A stretch of DNA of 64,000 nt from Butyrivibrio sp. (lineage in GTDB: Bacteria; Bacillota; Clostridia; Lachnospirales; Lachnospiraceae): contig NZ_SVFW01000004.1 in the NCBI RefSeq assembly GCF_015056685.1, forward strand, positions 62,001-126,000, read 5' to 3'. Position numbers and translations under genes: made by a program. The number at the start of each line of letters is the position of its first letter. The first letter of the stretch is position 1. The notes beneath the pieces are model-generated. The model was given only the letters and a program-made list of their open reading frames with translations, was not told where the DNA came from and did not search any database. This document shows positions 1 through 7,301 of the stretch, one piece after another.

Positions 1-232
1 TCAGATAGTGAGAGTCATACTGATTTATCAGGAAAAGATCTCCCGGGGCAATATCATAGACCTTATTATCAATAAGGAACTGTTTTCCTCCTGAAATGGA
101 AAAATACACCTCATAGCAGTCATGAATATGCATTTCCATTGCCTTCTCATCTTTATACAAGTGAGCAATGCTAAAGTATTTGTTTTCAATACTGGAGGCC
201 ATGGCCTCTTTACATGAATTTAACTCTTTCAT
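1..232 (-). CDS. AraC-family transcriptional regulator, N-terminal part (cut by window edge)
   Basis: The minus strand is open from the window edge to an ATG at 230-232. The 77 visible residues form a cupin sensor domain: the HIHDCYEVYFSISGG segment, then LIDNKVYDIAPGDLFLIN and a following H, are typical of the sugar-sensing N-terminus of AraC-type regulators. The helix-turn-helix half should lie beyond position 1 and is not seen. The start is supported by an AGGGAAG sequence close upstream; an in-frame ATG ten codons later (200-202) is an alternative. Such regulators usually activate carbohydrate genes; the target is not visible. The assignment rests on the cupin pattern alone. Confidence 0.75.
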   Translation of the reverse strand, partial: MKELNSCKEAMASSIENKYFSIAHLYKDEKAMEMHIHDCYEVYFSISGGKQFLIDNKVYDIAPGDLFLINQYDSHYL

Positions 233-378
233 TTCTTCCCTATTATCAGCTTTTTTCTATATTATCCCAAGCAAAAGACATAGTATATCATACAATTTCA
301 CTTCAGTATTTTCAAGTTTTTTGTTGTGTTTATTTAATAACAAGAAAATATAGTTTAACGATTAACATCAAAAGCAAT

Positions 379-417
379 AAAAAAAGAAGCGGTGAAAATA
401 TCACCACTTCTTTTTTT
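379..417 (-). terminator. Rho-independent terminator of ackA
   Basis: Arms AGAAGCGGTGA (385-395) and TCACCACTTCT (401-411) form an 11-bp stem with one mismatch and a 5-nt loop. A T-run follows in the minus-strand direction, 20 bp past the ackA stop. A-runs on the other side make it potentially bidirectional. Confidence 0.85.
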
Positions 418-435
418 CAATCTTTTATAAATTCA

Positions 436-1629
436 TTATTTGCAGAGCGCTACTGTATCACGAGCAATTGCAAGTTCTTCATTTGTAGGAACGATCATAA
501 GTGTAACCTTGCTGTCAGCACCTGAGAAGATCTTGTCCTCACCGTGAGCCTTGTTTGCTTCCTCATCAATAGTTGCGCCGAGGAATGAAAGTCTCTTGCA
601 GATAAGGTTACGAACAAATCCGCTGTTCTCGCCCACACCTGCTGTGAAGCAAATAGCATCAACTCTTCCCAAAGCAGCTGTGTAAGCACCGATGTACTTA
701 ACTACTCTGTATACAAATGCATCAACCGCTCTCTTAGCACCTGCATGACCCTCTTCATATCCCTTCTGAAGGTCTCTGAAATCAGATGAAAGCTCGTCTG
801 AAAGTCCGAATACACCTGACTTTTTATTTAAAAGATTTGTAACATCTGCTACTGTAGAATTCTCTTTCTTCATGATGAACTCTACAACTGAAGGATCTAT
901 ATCACCACTTCTTGTTCCCATGATAAGTCCCTCAAGTGGAGTAAGTCCCATAGATGTATCTATACATTTTCCGCCATCTACGGCTGAAATTGAAGCGCCA
1001 TTTCCAAGGTGGCAAACGATAAGTTTAAGGTCTTTTGCATCCTTTCCAAGGATCTTGGCAGCTCTTTTGCTTACATATGAATGGCTTGTGCCGTGAAAAC
1101 CATATCTTCTGATTCCGTATTTCTCATAGTAAGAATATGGAAGGCCGTAAAGATAAGCCTCCTCAGGCATTGTCTGATGGAATGCTGTGTCGAACACTGC
1201 AACCATAGGTACTGAAGGCATAGCCTTCTGACATGCTCTGATACCGATAAGGTTTGCAGGATTGTGAAGAGGTGCAAGATCAGATACTTCCTCAATTGCC
1301 TTGATAACCTCATCATTGATAACAACAGACTTAGTGAACTTCTCTCCGCCATGAACAATACGATGTCCAACAGCTCCTATCTCATCAAGAGAAACTACAC
1401 CATTTTCGCTATTTGTAAGTGCCTCGATAACAAGCTCGATTGCTCTGTTATGATCAGGCATTGGAGTAACCTTAGTAATTTTGTCCTTGCCAGCTGGAGT
1501 ATAAACAATCTGGCTTCCGTCAATTCCGATTCTTTCGCAAAGTCCCTTGCAGATAACAGCTTCTGAATCTGAATCAATAAGCTGGAATTTAAGTGATGAA
1601 CTTCCGCAGTTAATAACTAAAATTTTCAT
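436..1629 (-). CDS. ackA: Acetate kinase
   Basis: 397 aa, the normal length for AckA. It interconverts acetyl phosphate plus ADP with acetate plus ATP, the last ATP-yielding step of acetate fermentation in the cytoplasm. The family landmarks are in order: N-terminal VINCGSSSLKF, GHRIVHGG, FDTAFHQTMP, RYGFHGTSH with the active-site His near residue 180, HLGNGAS, MGTRSGDIDP and a C-terminal TNEEL containing the catalytic Glu. An AGAGGTC ribosome site precedes the ATG. The usual partner gene pta is not adjacent; ackA stands alone and ends at its own terminator. It is divergent from tmcAL, whose product also consumes acetate. Confidence 0.97.
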   Translation of the reverse strand: MKILVINCGSSSLKFQLIDSDSEAVICKGLCERIGIDGSQIVYTPAGKDKITKVTPMPDHNRAIELVIEALTNSENGVVSLDEIGAVGHRIVHGGEKFTKSVVINDEVIKAIEEVSDLAPLHNPANLIGIRACQKAMPSVPMVAVFDTAFHQTMPEEAYLYGLPYSYYEKYGIRRYGFHGTSHSYVSKRAAKILGKDAKDLKLIVCHLGNGASISAVDGGKCIDTSMGLTPLEGLIMGTRSGDIDPSVVEFIMKKENSTVADVTNLLNKKSGVFGLSDELSSDFRDLQKGYEEGHAGAKRAVDAFVYRVVKYIGAYTAALGRVDAICFTAGVGENSGFVRNLICKRLSFLGATIDEEANKAHGEDKIFSGADSKVTLMIVPTNEELAIARDTVALCK

Positions 1630-1748
1630 ATTTGACCTCTTTTCAAAATATTTCTGAAATCTACATATAATAGTAACTTCAGTTCATTTTTTATTCTTTG
1701 AGCAGAATCAAAAAATCTTCCATGAATATGATACTTATATTATAATTC

Positions 1749-1772
1749 TTGTACAAGGAAAAAATTGTACAA
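1749..1772. repeat. Two copies of the palindrome TTGTACAA in the ackA/tmcAL divergent region
   Basis: TTGTACAA occurs at 1749-1756 and 1765-1772, one and a half helical turns apart, between the two divergent start codons. This could be an operator for a dimeric regulator, but no regulator gene is nearby and the promoters are not clearly resolved. Confidence 0.4.
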
Positions 1773-1823
1773 AAATTTGAATATAGTTGTTACCTATAGA
1801 ATTATATTATCAGGATATCGTTA

Positions 1824-3056
1824 ATGAAGACAATCGGGATCATCGCAGAATTCAATCCTTTTCATAAGGGTCATGAATATCTCATAAATCAGTGTAAAAA
1901 GAAATTAAATGCTGACTACTGCGTAGTAGTCATGAGCGGAGACTTTGTAGAAAGAGGCGCTCCCTCTATCATCAGCAAATTTGACAGAGCAAAAATGGCC
2001 CTTAGCTGTGGAGCTGATGTCGTATTGGAACTTCCAATCTATTACAGCCTGGGAAGTGCTGAATTTTTCGCTTCCGGTGCTATCTCTCTGTTAGATAAGC
2101 TTGGCATTGTGGACTATTTGTGCTTTGGAAGTGAAGACCCGGATCTTGATTCCTTAAGCATGATAGCAGATGTTTTGGCAAAAGAGCCGGATGCTTATAA
2201 AGAAGCTCTTGCAAAGCGCCTAAAGCAAGGCGCATCCTACCCTGTTTCAAGGAAGGAAGCCTTAAAAGAATATTTCAATCAGGATAACGCAAATTTCCCT
2301 GTTGCGTTTGATATTTTAGATAATCCAAATAACATTTTAGCTATAGAATATCTAAAAGCCTTAAAGCGATCAAACAGCAAAATAGCTCCTTACACAATAA
2401 AAAGAGAAGGTGCAGATTATCACAGCGTTGAAATAGCCAAAATATCAAGTGCCCAGGGCATAAGGAACAGCATTCTTTCAGATAGAGGCAAGAGCTCTTC
2501 TGTCCTTAAGGATCAGATTCCGGACGCTGCGCTTGTTTATTTCACTAAGTATCAGGGAAGATTCCTTGATTCCAATGACTTCTCCGATCTTTTGTATTAC
2601 AAACTGATCTCAGAACAAAATAGCGGCTATACAAAATACCTTGATGTAAATGAAGATCTTTCAAATCGCATTTTTGCAAATCTCGAAAGCTTCACTGATA
2701 TTGATTCATTTTGTGACTGTTTAAAAACCAAGAACCTTACATATACCAGAATAAGCAGATGTCTCTTCCACATTCTCCTTAACATAACAAAAGAGAACAT
2801 GGAAAGCTATAAAAGAAACGGTTTCACTGCCTATGGGAGGATTCTCGGATCCCGGAAAGAATCGTCAGCTCTTTTGGCAAGTCTCAGAGAAAATGCTACT
2901 CTTCCAATGCTGTACAGATTAAAGGATGCGCAAAAGACACTCTCACCTCTTGAGCTTTCTCTTTTTAATGAGACTCTTTCAGGCACCTCAGTTTATAACC
3001 GCATTGCTGGGAACAATACTGGATCTGAATATAGATTAAAACCTGTAATTCTTTAA
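1824..3056 (+). CDS. tmcAL: tRNA(Met) cytidine acetate ligase (TmcAL, YlbM family)
   Basis: 410 aa. The N-terminus GIIAEFNPFHKGHEYL carries the HxxH nucleotidyltransferase motif (His14, His17). VMSGDFVERGAPS and the GADVVLELP stretch are typical of the TmcAL/YlbM family, once annotated as putative nucleotidyltransferase. Known members use ATP and acetate to make N4-acetylcytidine at the wobble base of elongator tRNA-Met. The middle carries KISSAQGIRNSI, a conserved family segment. The gene starts at ATG 1824, 194 bp from the divergent ackA start, and the pairing of these two acetate-linked genes makes biochemical sense. No strong terminator is seen after it. Confidence 0.9.
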   Translation: MKTIGIIAEFNPFHKGHEYLINQCKKKLNADYCVVVMSGDFVERGAPSIISKFDRAKMALSCGADVVLELPIYYSLGSAEFFASGAISLLDKLGIVDYLCFGSEDPDLDSLSMIADVLAKEPDAYKEALAKRLKQGASYPVSRKEALKEYFNQDNANFPVAFDILDNPNNILAIEYLKALKRSNSKIAPYTIKREGADYHSVEIAKISSAQGIRNSILSDRGKSSSVLKDQIPDAALVYFTKYQGRFLDSNDFSDLLYYKLISEQNSGYTKYLDVNEDLSNRIFANLESFTDIDSFCDCLKTKNLTYTRISRCLFHILLNITKENMESYKRNGFTAYGRILGSRKESSALLASLRENATLPMLYRLKDAQKTLSPLELSLFNETLSGTSVYNRIAGNNTGSEYRLKPVIL

Positions 3057-3067
3057 TTTTCTTTTAA

Positions 3068-3096
3068 TTGAAGTCAAAAGGTTATCGTGATAACAT
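3068..3096 (+). promoter_or_regulatory. Possible promoter with a 14-bp palindrome in the spacer
   Basis: TTGAAG (3068-3073) and TAACAT (3091-3096) are 17 bp apart. The spacer and -10 carry the perfect palindrome GTTATC-GT-GATAAC (3081-3094), a possible operator for the downstream 704-aa protein gene. Confidence 0.35.
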
Positions 3097-3142
3097 TAAA
3101 TTATATACGTGATTTACTTTTTGATTGTTCTTTGGAGGACTC

Positions 3143-5257
3143 ATGGGAATTACAAAACTTGAAAAAGGGCAGTTTCTTCATAAAGCGGACCAGGACATTG
3201 TAAGCAGTGTTGAAGTCGTGGTAAAGGGAAGTATACAGATTTCAAATGCTTACTCTTCCATCATATGCAATGTAGGTGGTTTTATAGGTATTGTCGAAAA
3301 TCCCGGTACACCCTACGCTTACAATTATGAAGCCCTTGAAGAAACCACTGTTTATTCCTATACCTTCAATTCACCTGATGATCTTCCCAAAATCATCAAG
3401 TCCAATCCCAAAATCGCCCCTATTCTTGCAGCTCAGTCATCTGAAATTGCAGCCAAATCCTGCGCTGCCTATGAAAAACAATTCGATGATGCGCTTCAGG
3501 AATATGAACAGATCATGGCTGACTACGCAGATTACCCAAGTCTTTGCATAAAAGTCGGCGAAATAGCCAAAACATTCCTTGAACTTGATGAACTAATCCC
3601 ACCCGAAAAATCTGAAAAAGTACCAAACTGGGTAATTGACTTTAGCAACAGTTTAAAAGAAAACGAAGCTGTACTAAAGAAGTCTTTTTATGGCCTAAAT
3701 ATAGAAATCGCGACAGGAATAATAATGACAACTTACACTATATATAAGACCATTTCAGACCAGGTTCTTATTCTTAATGAATACAGGAAGGTCTTAAAAA
3801 AGAAAACATCATCCTTTGCTTCTACCATGAAGGTGATAAAAGCAAAGCTTGCAGATATGGAGCGCGCCGAGACTGAAGGCAGCGAAGGCAGCGTAACTAT
3901 AGTAAATGCTCTTAATACCATTCTTGTATATTCAGGAGTAAGCAGCGAGATCGCCAGTAAATTCGAAGAACAAATCTCGTCCTTTAAATCAACCAATAAC
4001 CGCTATGATTCCTCTGACGAAGCAAGGGCGCTTCGCAGAAATATAAGCACATCTTTTTACGAAGTATTTACTCCTGCTTTCTTAAGAAGTCTTACGGATG
4101 AAGAGCTTCCTATCGAAGTTAAAATGTTTTTCATGTTCGGCTTTGTTGATGAAGAGTTGGCCGGTGCCAAAAACACAACTATTCTCTACAACATGGCAAA
4201 GGCCTATATTCCTGATGAAAAGGGAAATGTTCTGACCATTTATGAGTGGCTTAAAAAAATCTACATGTTAGAGGTTGATCCATCCAAAAACGAATTTGAT
4301 CAGGACTGGCCCTCCTATCTTAGAGAACAAAAGTCTACAGGGGCTATAAATCAGGCACAGCTTGAAGCTATGCAAAATAACCCTCAAAAGAGGCTTGAAT
4401 TTGAGATTCATAATCTTTTCTCTCTTGGTAATAGAATGACATTTGGACGAATCTCATCTTTCGTTCCTGTTTTTGATGAGCAAAACGTACTTAGACCGCT
4501 TGATATGGCCTATCAGACTGCCGCCAAAGTAAACGGCTATTTTGATATGATCCGTGGCATCGACTACGGCGTATTCTGCAGACAGGCTCTTTTCTCCAAC
4601 ACAGAGATTGGTGTTCCGCAAGTCTTTTTTGCAGATGACATAACTCCGTATATGATCCTTATGCCAAATGTTGGTAGCAGAGCCAGCCTCTGGCAGGAAA
4701 TAGATGGCAAAAACAGGCGCACAAAGGCCAGAATGCTTGTTTCAATCTTTAATACTGAAAATACTGAGGAGACCATGATAAAGCTCTTTGGCGAGTTCAG
4801 ATGGGAAATGTGCAAGACTGAGCAGGGAGTCCACTGGAACGATGTAACAGACCCTTCTCTTACCTCCATGTACTGCGATTATTTACAGTTCTATAAAAAG
4901 AATTCAGCTCTTTCTACTGAAAACAAAGAAAAACTAAGAACTGATCTAAAGAAATTCAGCAACAATTATAAAAATGTATTTATCGCCGACTACCTTTCCT
5001 ATGTAAAGTTTGAAGCTGCCGGATCTCCAAGACTTAATAAAGTTACAAGAGAAATTCTTTTTACCTTCTGCCCTTTTGCAAAGGCTGTGCGAGAAAAAAA
5101 TGCAGACAATCCGCAGTATAAGGATCTGTTTAGCCACTACTCAGTACGAATAAATAACACAGCCAAGCCAATACTTAACATAATTGCCAAGCTTAAAAAA
5201 GAGGGAATTGATATTCCTGAAGAACTCACGAACCAGATAGAATATTTGAAAAAATAA
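3143..5257 (+). CDS. Protein with N-terminal cyclic-nucleotide-binding fold and long helical region
   Basis: 704 aa from ATG 3143, chosen because GGAGGA sits just before it (3133-3138). Residues about 1-110 look like a cNMP-binding beta-roll (LEKGQFLHKADQD, VVVKGSIQI, GGFIGIVE, ALEETTVYSY). The remainder is mainly helical with two clusters of charged helices and no catalytic motif I recognise. There is no signal peptide or membrane span, so it is probably cytoplasmic. It lacks a DNA-binding HTH, so it is unlikely to be a Crp-type activator. Function unknown; a signalling scaffold is a guess, helped only by the CheW genes downstream. It converges on the cheW pair with a shared terminator. Confidence 0.6.
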   Translation: MGITKLEKGQFLHKADQDIVSSVEVVVKGSIQISNAYSSIICNVGGFIGIVENPGTPYAYNYEALEETTVYSYTFNSPDDLPKIIKSNPKIAPILAAQSSEIAAKSCAAYEKQFDDALQEYEQIMADYADYPSLCIKVGEIAKTFLELDELIPPEKSEKVPNWVIDFSNSLKENEAVLKKSFYGLNIEIATGIIMTTYTIYKTISDQVLILNEYRKVLKKKTSSFASTMKVIKAKLADMERAETEGSEGSVTIVNALNTILVYSGVSSEIASKFEEQISSFKSTNNRYDSSDEARALRRNISTSFYEVFTPAFLRSLTDEELPIEVKMFFMFGFVDEELAGAKNTTILYNMAKAYIPDEKGNVLTIYEWLKKIYMLEVDPSKNEFDQDWPSYLREQKSTGAINQAQLEAMQNNPQKRLEFEIHNLFSLGNRMTFGRISSFVPVFDEQNVLRPLDMAYQTAAKVNGYFDMIRGIDYGVFCRQALFSNTEIGVPQVFFADDITPYMILMPNVGSRASLWQEIDGKNRRTKARMLVSIFNTENTEETMIKLFGEFRWEMCKTEQGVHWNDVTDPSLTSMYCDYLQFYKKNSALSTENKEKLRTDLKKFSNNYKNVFIADYLSYVKFEAAGSPRLNKVTREILFTFCPFAKAVREKNADNPQYKDLFSHYSVRINNTAKPILNIIAKLKKEGIDIPEELTNQIEYLKK

Positions 5258-5290
5258 AAACCTATACTGTCCAAAAGGCAGTATAGGTTT
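5258..5290. terminator. Bidirectional terminator between convergent genes
   Basis: Perfect 12-bp arms AAACCTATACTG (5258-5269) and CAGTATAGGTTT (5279-5290) with a 9-nt loop lie between the + strand 704-aa protein gene and the minus-strand cheW pair. A-rich and T-rich flanks suit termination in either direction. Confidence 0.85.
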
Positions 5291-5299
5291 AATTAAATC

Positions 5300-5764
5300 T
5301 TATGATGCTTTTCTTTCACCGATCATTGAATCAACTGACAATATAGAAATGATCATATCTCCGATCTTTCCTACTCCGCTGACAACAGAAGCATCGTTCT
5401 TTATGAACTGTGAAGGCTGCTCAATATCTTTTGAAGATATATCAAGTACCTCATTAACTTCATCAACAACAATTCCTAAAAGGTTATCCTCTCCGATGTT
5501 GAGGATGATAATACGTGAACTATTTGTAAAACAGTCATCGTCATAGTTCATTCTGCGGCGAAGACTCATTACAGGAATTATTTCTCCACGAAGGTTGATC
5601 ACTCCTCTGTAATACTTTGGAGAACTTGGCACCTGTGTTATTTTAGGCATCTGTATGATATTATTCACGCTCTTAACATCAATGGCGTATACTTCTTTGT
5701 TGATTTTGAAAATGATATATTTTGACTCATTTTCATTTGCATTATAAACGGCAAGTTCAGACAT
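5300..5764 (-). CDS. CheW-like chemotaxis coupling protein (second of pair)
   Basis: 154 aa; a single CheW domain (YIIFKINKEVYAIDVKSVNNII, YYRGVINLRGEIIPVMSLRRRM, GIVVDEVNEVLDIS). CheW proteins link chemoreceptors to the CheA kinase. The ATG is preceded by AAGGAG and lies 10 bp after the other cheW-like gene, so the two are cotranscribed. The two paralogues are clearly divergent, suggesting different receptor arrays or a non-flagellar signalling role. No cheA or receptor gene is in view, which is why no symbol is given. Confidence 0.85.
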   Translation of the reverse strand: MSELAVYNANENESKYIIFKINKEVYAIDVKSVNNIIQMPKITQVPSSPKYYRGVINLRGEIIPVMSLRRRMNYDDDCFTNSSRIIILNIGEDNLLGIVVDEVNEVLDISSKDIEQPSQFIKNDASVVSGVGKIGDMIISILSVDSMIGERKAS

Positions 5765-5774
5765 TTTGTACTCC

Positions 5775-6203
5775 TTATGCTATAAGTGATTCAACATCAA
5801 GGACAAGTGCTACTGCGTCATCCAATATTGTTGCGCCACTAAAAAAACGGTTTTCGTTATCGAGAATTCCCATAGACTTTTTATCAATGTCCTCCTGTCC
5901 AAAGAGTTCATCGACAACAAGGCCAAGATATGTATCTTTATACATACAAATAACAACGTTAATATTTAATGATTCCTTCCTGGCTTCCTCAAGGTTAAAA
6001 AGCTTGTCCATGTAAACAAGAGGAATAACCTGGCCTCTAAGATATATAACATCCTCAAAATTAACAGTGCTGATCTCAGAAACAGATACATTTTCTATAG
6101 ATAAAACTGATGAAAGGGGAATCGCGATCTTTTCATCTCTGACTCCTGCAATCAAAGCCTGTGAATTCTTCATATTCTCAGTTACAATTTGACTTAATTC
6201 CAT
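5775..6203 (-). CDS. CheW-like chemotaxis coupling protein (first of pair)
   Basis: 142 aa, one CheW domain covering nearly the whole protein (ALIAGVRDEKIAIPLSSVLSIENV, DVIYLRGQVIPLVYMDKLF, LGLVVDELFGQEDI). The ATG follows a clear GGGAGGT site. It is the promoter-proximal gene of a two-gene operon. The N-terminal extension of about 12 residues is short and polar. Like its partner, it should be a cytoplasmic adaptor between a sensor and a CheA-type kinase encoded elsewhere. Confidence 0.82.
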   Translation of the reverse strand: MELSQIVTENMKNSQALIAGVRDEKIAIPLSSVLSIENVSVSEISTVNFEDVIYLRGQVIPLVYMDKLFNLEEARKESLNINVVICMYKDTYLGLVVDELFGQEDIDKKSMGILDNENRFFSGATILDDAVALVLDVESLIA

Positions 6204-6240
6204 TTGATTACCTCCCTAAATAGTTCACTCCAAGAGCAAT

Positions 6241-6269
6241 ATACTAAATGCATAATTATTTATAGTCAA
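6241..6269 (-). promoter_or_regulatory. Sigma-A-type promoter of the cheW operon
   Basis: On the minus strand TTGACT (6264-6269), a 17-bp spacer and TAGTAT (6241-6246) form a good promoter about 38 bp upstream of the first cheW start. Confidence 0.7.
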
Positions 6270-6284
6270 TAGTATACTTTTTTT

Positions 6285-6328
6285 CATAAAAAATGATTCC
6301 CGGTGCAATTTACTTACACCAGGAATCA
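6285..6328 (-). terminator. Terminator after the sugar isomerase gene
   Basis: ATGATTCC/GGAATCAT arms (6293-6300, 6321-6328), extended by GGTG/CACC across one mismatch, are followed by a T-run in the minus direction. This ends the 11.8-6.4 kb glycosidase operon. Confidence 0.75.
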
Positions 6329-6381
6329 TCTGTGTTTCAGAAGATTATTCATCGATACAACAAATAATGTTCACCGTTTTT

Positions 6382-7230
6382 TCACTTTTTCAGATACTCA
6401 TTTTCTACTTTTTCAATACATTCACGACATGAAACAGCCACATCCGGAGTTGTATCTTCAAGAGTCGCCTGAATGAATGGTTTATTATCAAGGGCAAACT
6501 TCACGATACTTGAATAATCAAGTTCTCCTAGGCCACATCCCATGCTCTTTACACCATTTTCTGTAAGAACGCAGTCCTTTAGATGAATCATGCAGATATC
6601 TTTTCCTAAAAGATCATGAGCTTCTTCAAACACTTCATATCTTCTGTCGTAATTATCTGTCCAGAGAAGATTAACAGGATCATAAATGATCTGAAGGTTT
6701 GGAGATCCAACTCTGTCAAGAACCTCTCTTGCTCTCTGTGGGCTGTAAACTATATGTCTGTAAACAGGCTCGATTGCAACGATAACGCCCATTTTTTCAG
6801 CATATTCTACAACCGGTCTTAAATTAGTGATAAAGGTTTCCAAAGCCTCTTTTGAATGGCAGGCCTCTTTATCATAAGAATAATTTACGTTTGGTGCTCC
6901 CGTCTCAGTTCCGACCATTCCACAGCCAAGAAGTGAAGCAAAACGGATATGCGCCATATATTTCTCCTGAATTGCAGAAAGCTGCACAGAATCAGGATTG
7001 GCAAGGTTGAGGTAACACCCAAGAACAGCCACATCAAGGTCAGCTCTTCTAAAAGCATCTCTCAAGTACATTGCATATCCCGGTGTAAGGGCCATTGGGT
7101 CTGCAGTAAAGCCCGGCACCTTGGAAAGAGCAATATGAACACACGAAAACCCCTGCTTTTTTATTTCTGTGAGTCTCTCTTCAAAAGGGAGCTCTACAGT
7201 ATCATGAAATCTAATACCAATCTGCATCAT
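6382..7230 (-). CDS. Sugar phosphate isomerase/epimerase (xylose-isomerase-like TIM barrel)
   Basis: 282 aa. A TIM-barrel member of the AP-endonuclease family 2 / xylose isomerase-like superfamily: IGIRFHDT start, GTETGAPN, IAIEPVYRHIVYS with a metal-binding Glu, IIYDPVNLLW with Asp, MIHLKDC with His, and a C-terminal QATLEDT. These residues make the usual divalent-metal site. GGAGGTTAC precedes the first of two consecutive ATGs. It is the last gene of the operon with two GH43 enzymes and an SGNH esterase, so it likely converts a sugar they release; the substrate cannot be read from sequence. Confidence 0.8.
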   Translation of the reverse strand: MMQIGIRFHDTVELPFEERLTEIKKQGFSCVHIALSKVPGFTADPMALTPGYAMYLRDAFRRADLDVAVLGCYLNLANPDSVQLSAIQEKYMAHIRFASLLGCGMVGTETGAPNVNYSYDKEACHSKEALETFITNLRPVVEYAEKMGVIVAIEPVYRHIVYSPQRAREVLDRVGSPNLQIIYDPVNLLWTDNYDRRYEVFEEAHDLLGKDICMIHLKDCVLTENGVKSMGCGLGELDYSSIVKFALDNKPFIQATLEDTTPDVAVSCRECIEKVENEYLKK

Positions 7231-7301
7231 TTTAAGTAACCTCCAATAATTGCAAAACTCATATATCTATATTAGCCGTAAAAATGCAATTATTCCACTA
7301 T

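Noticed and set aside
436..1629. Phosphotransacetylase partner for ackA
   Set aside because: No pta gene lies on either side; ackA is followed by a terminator and a regulator fragment.
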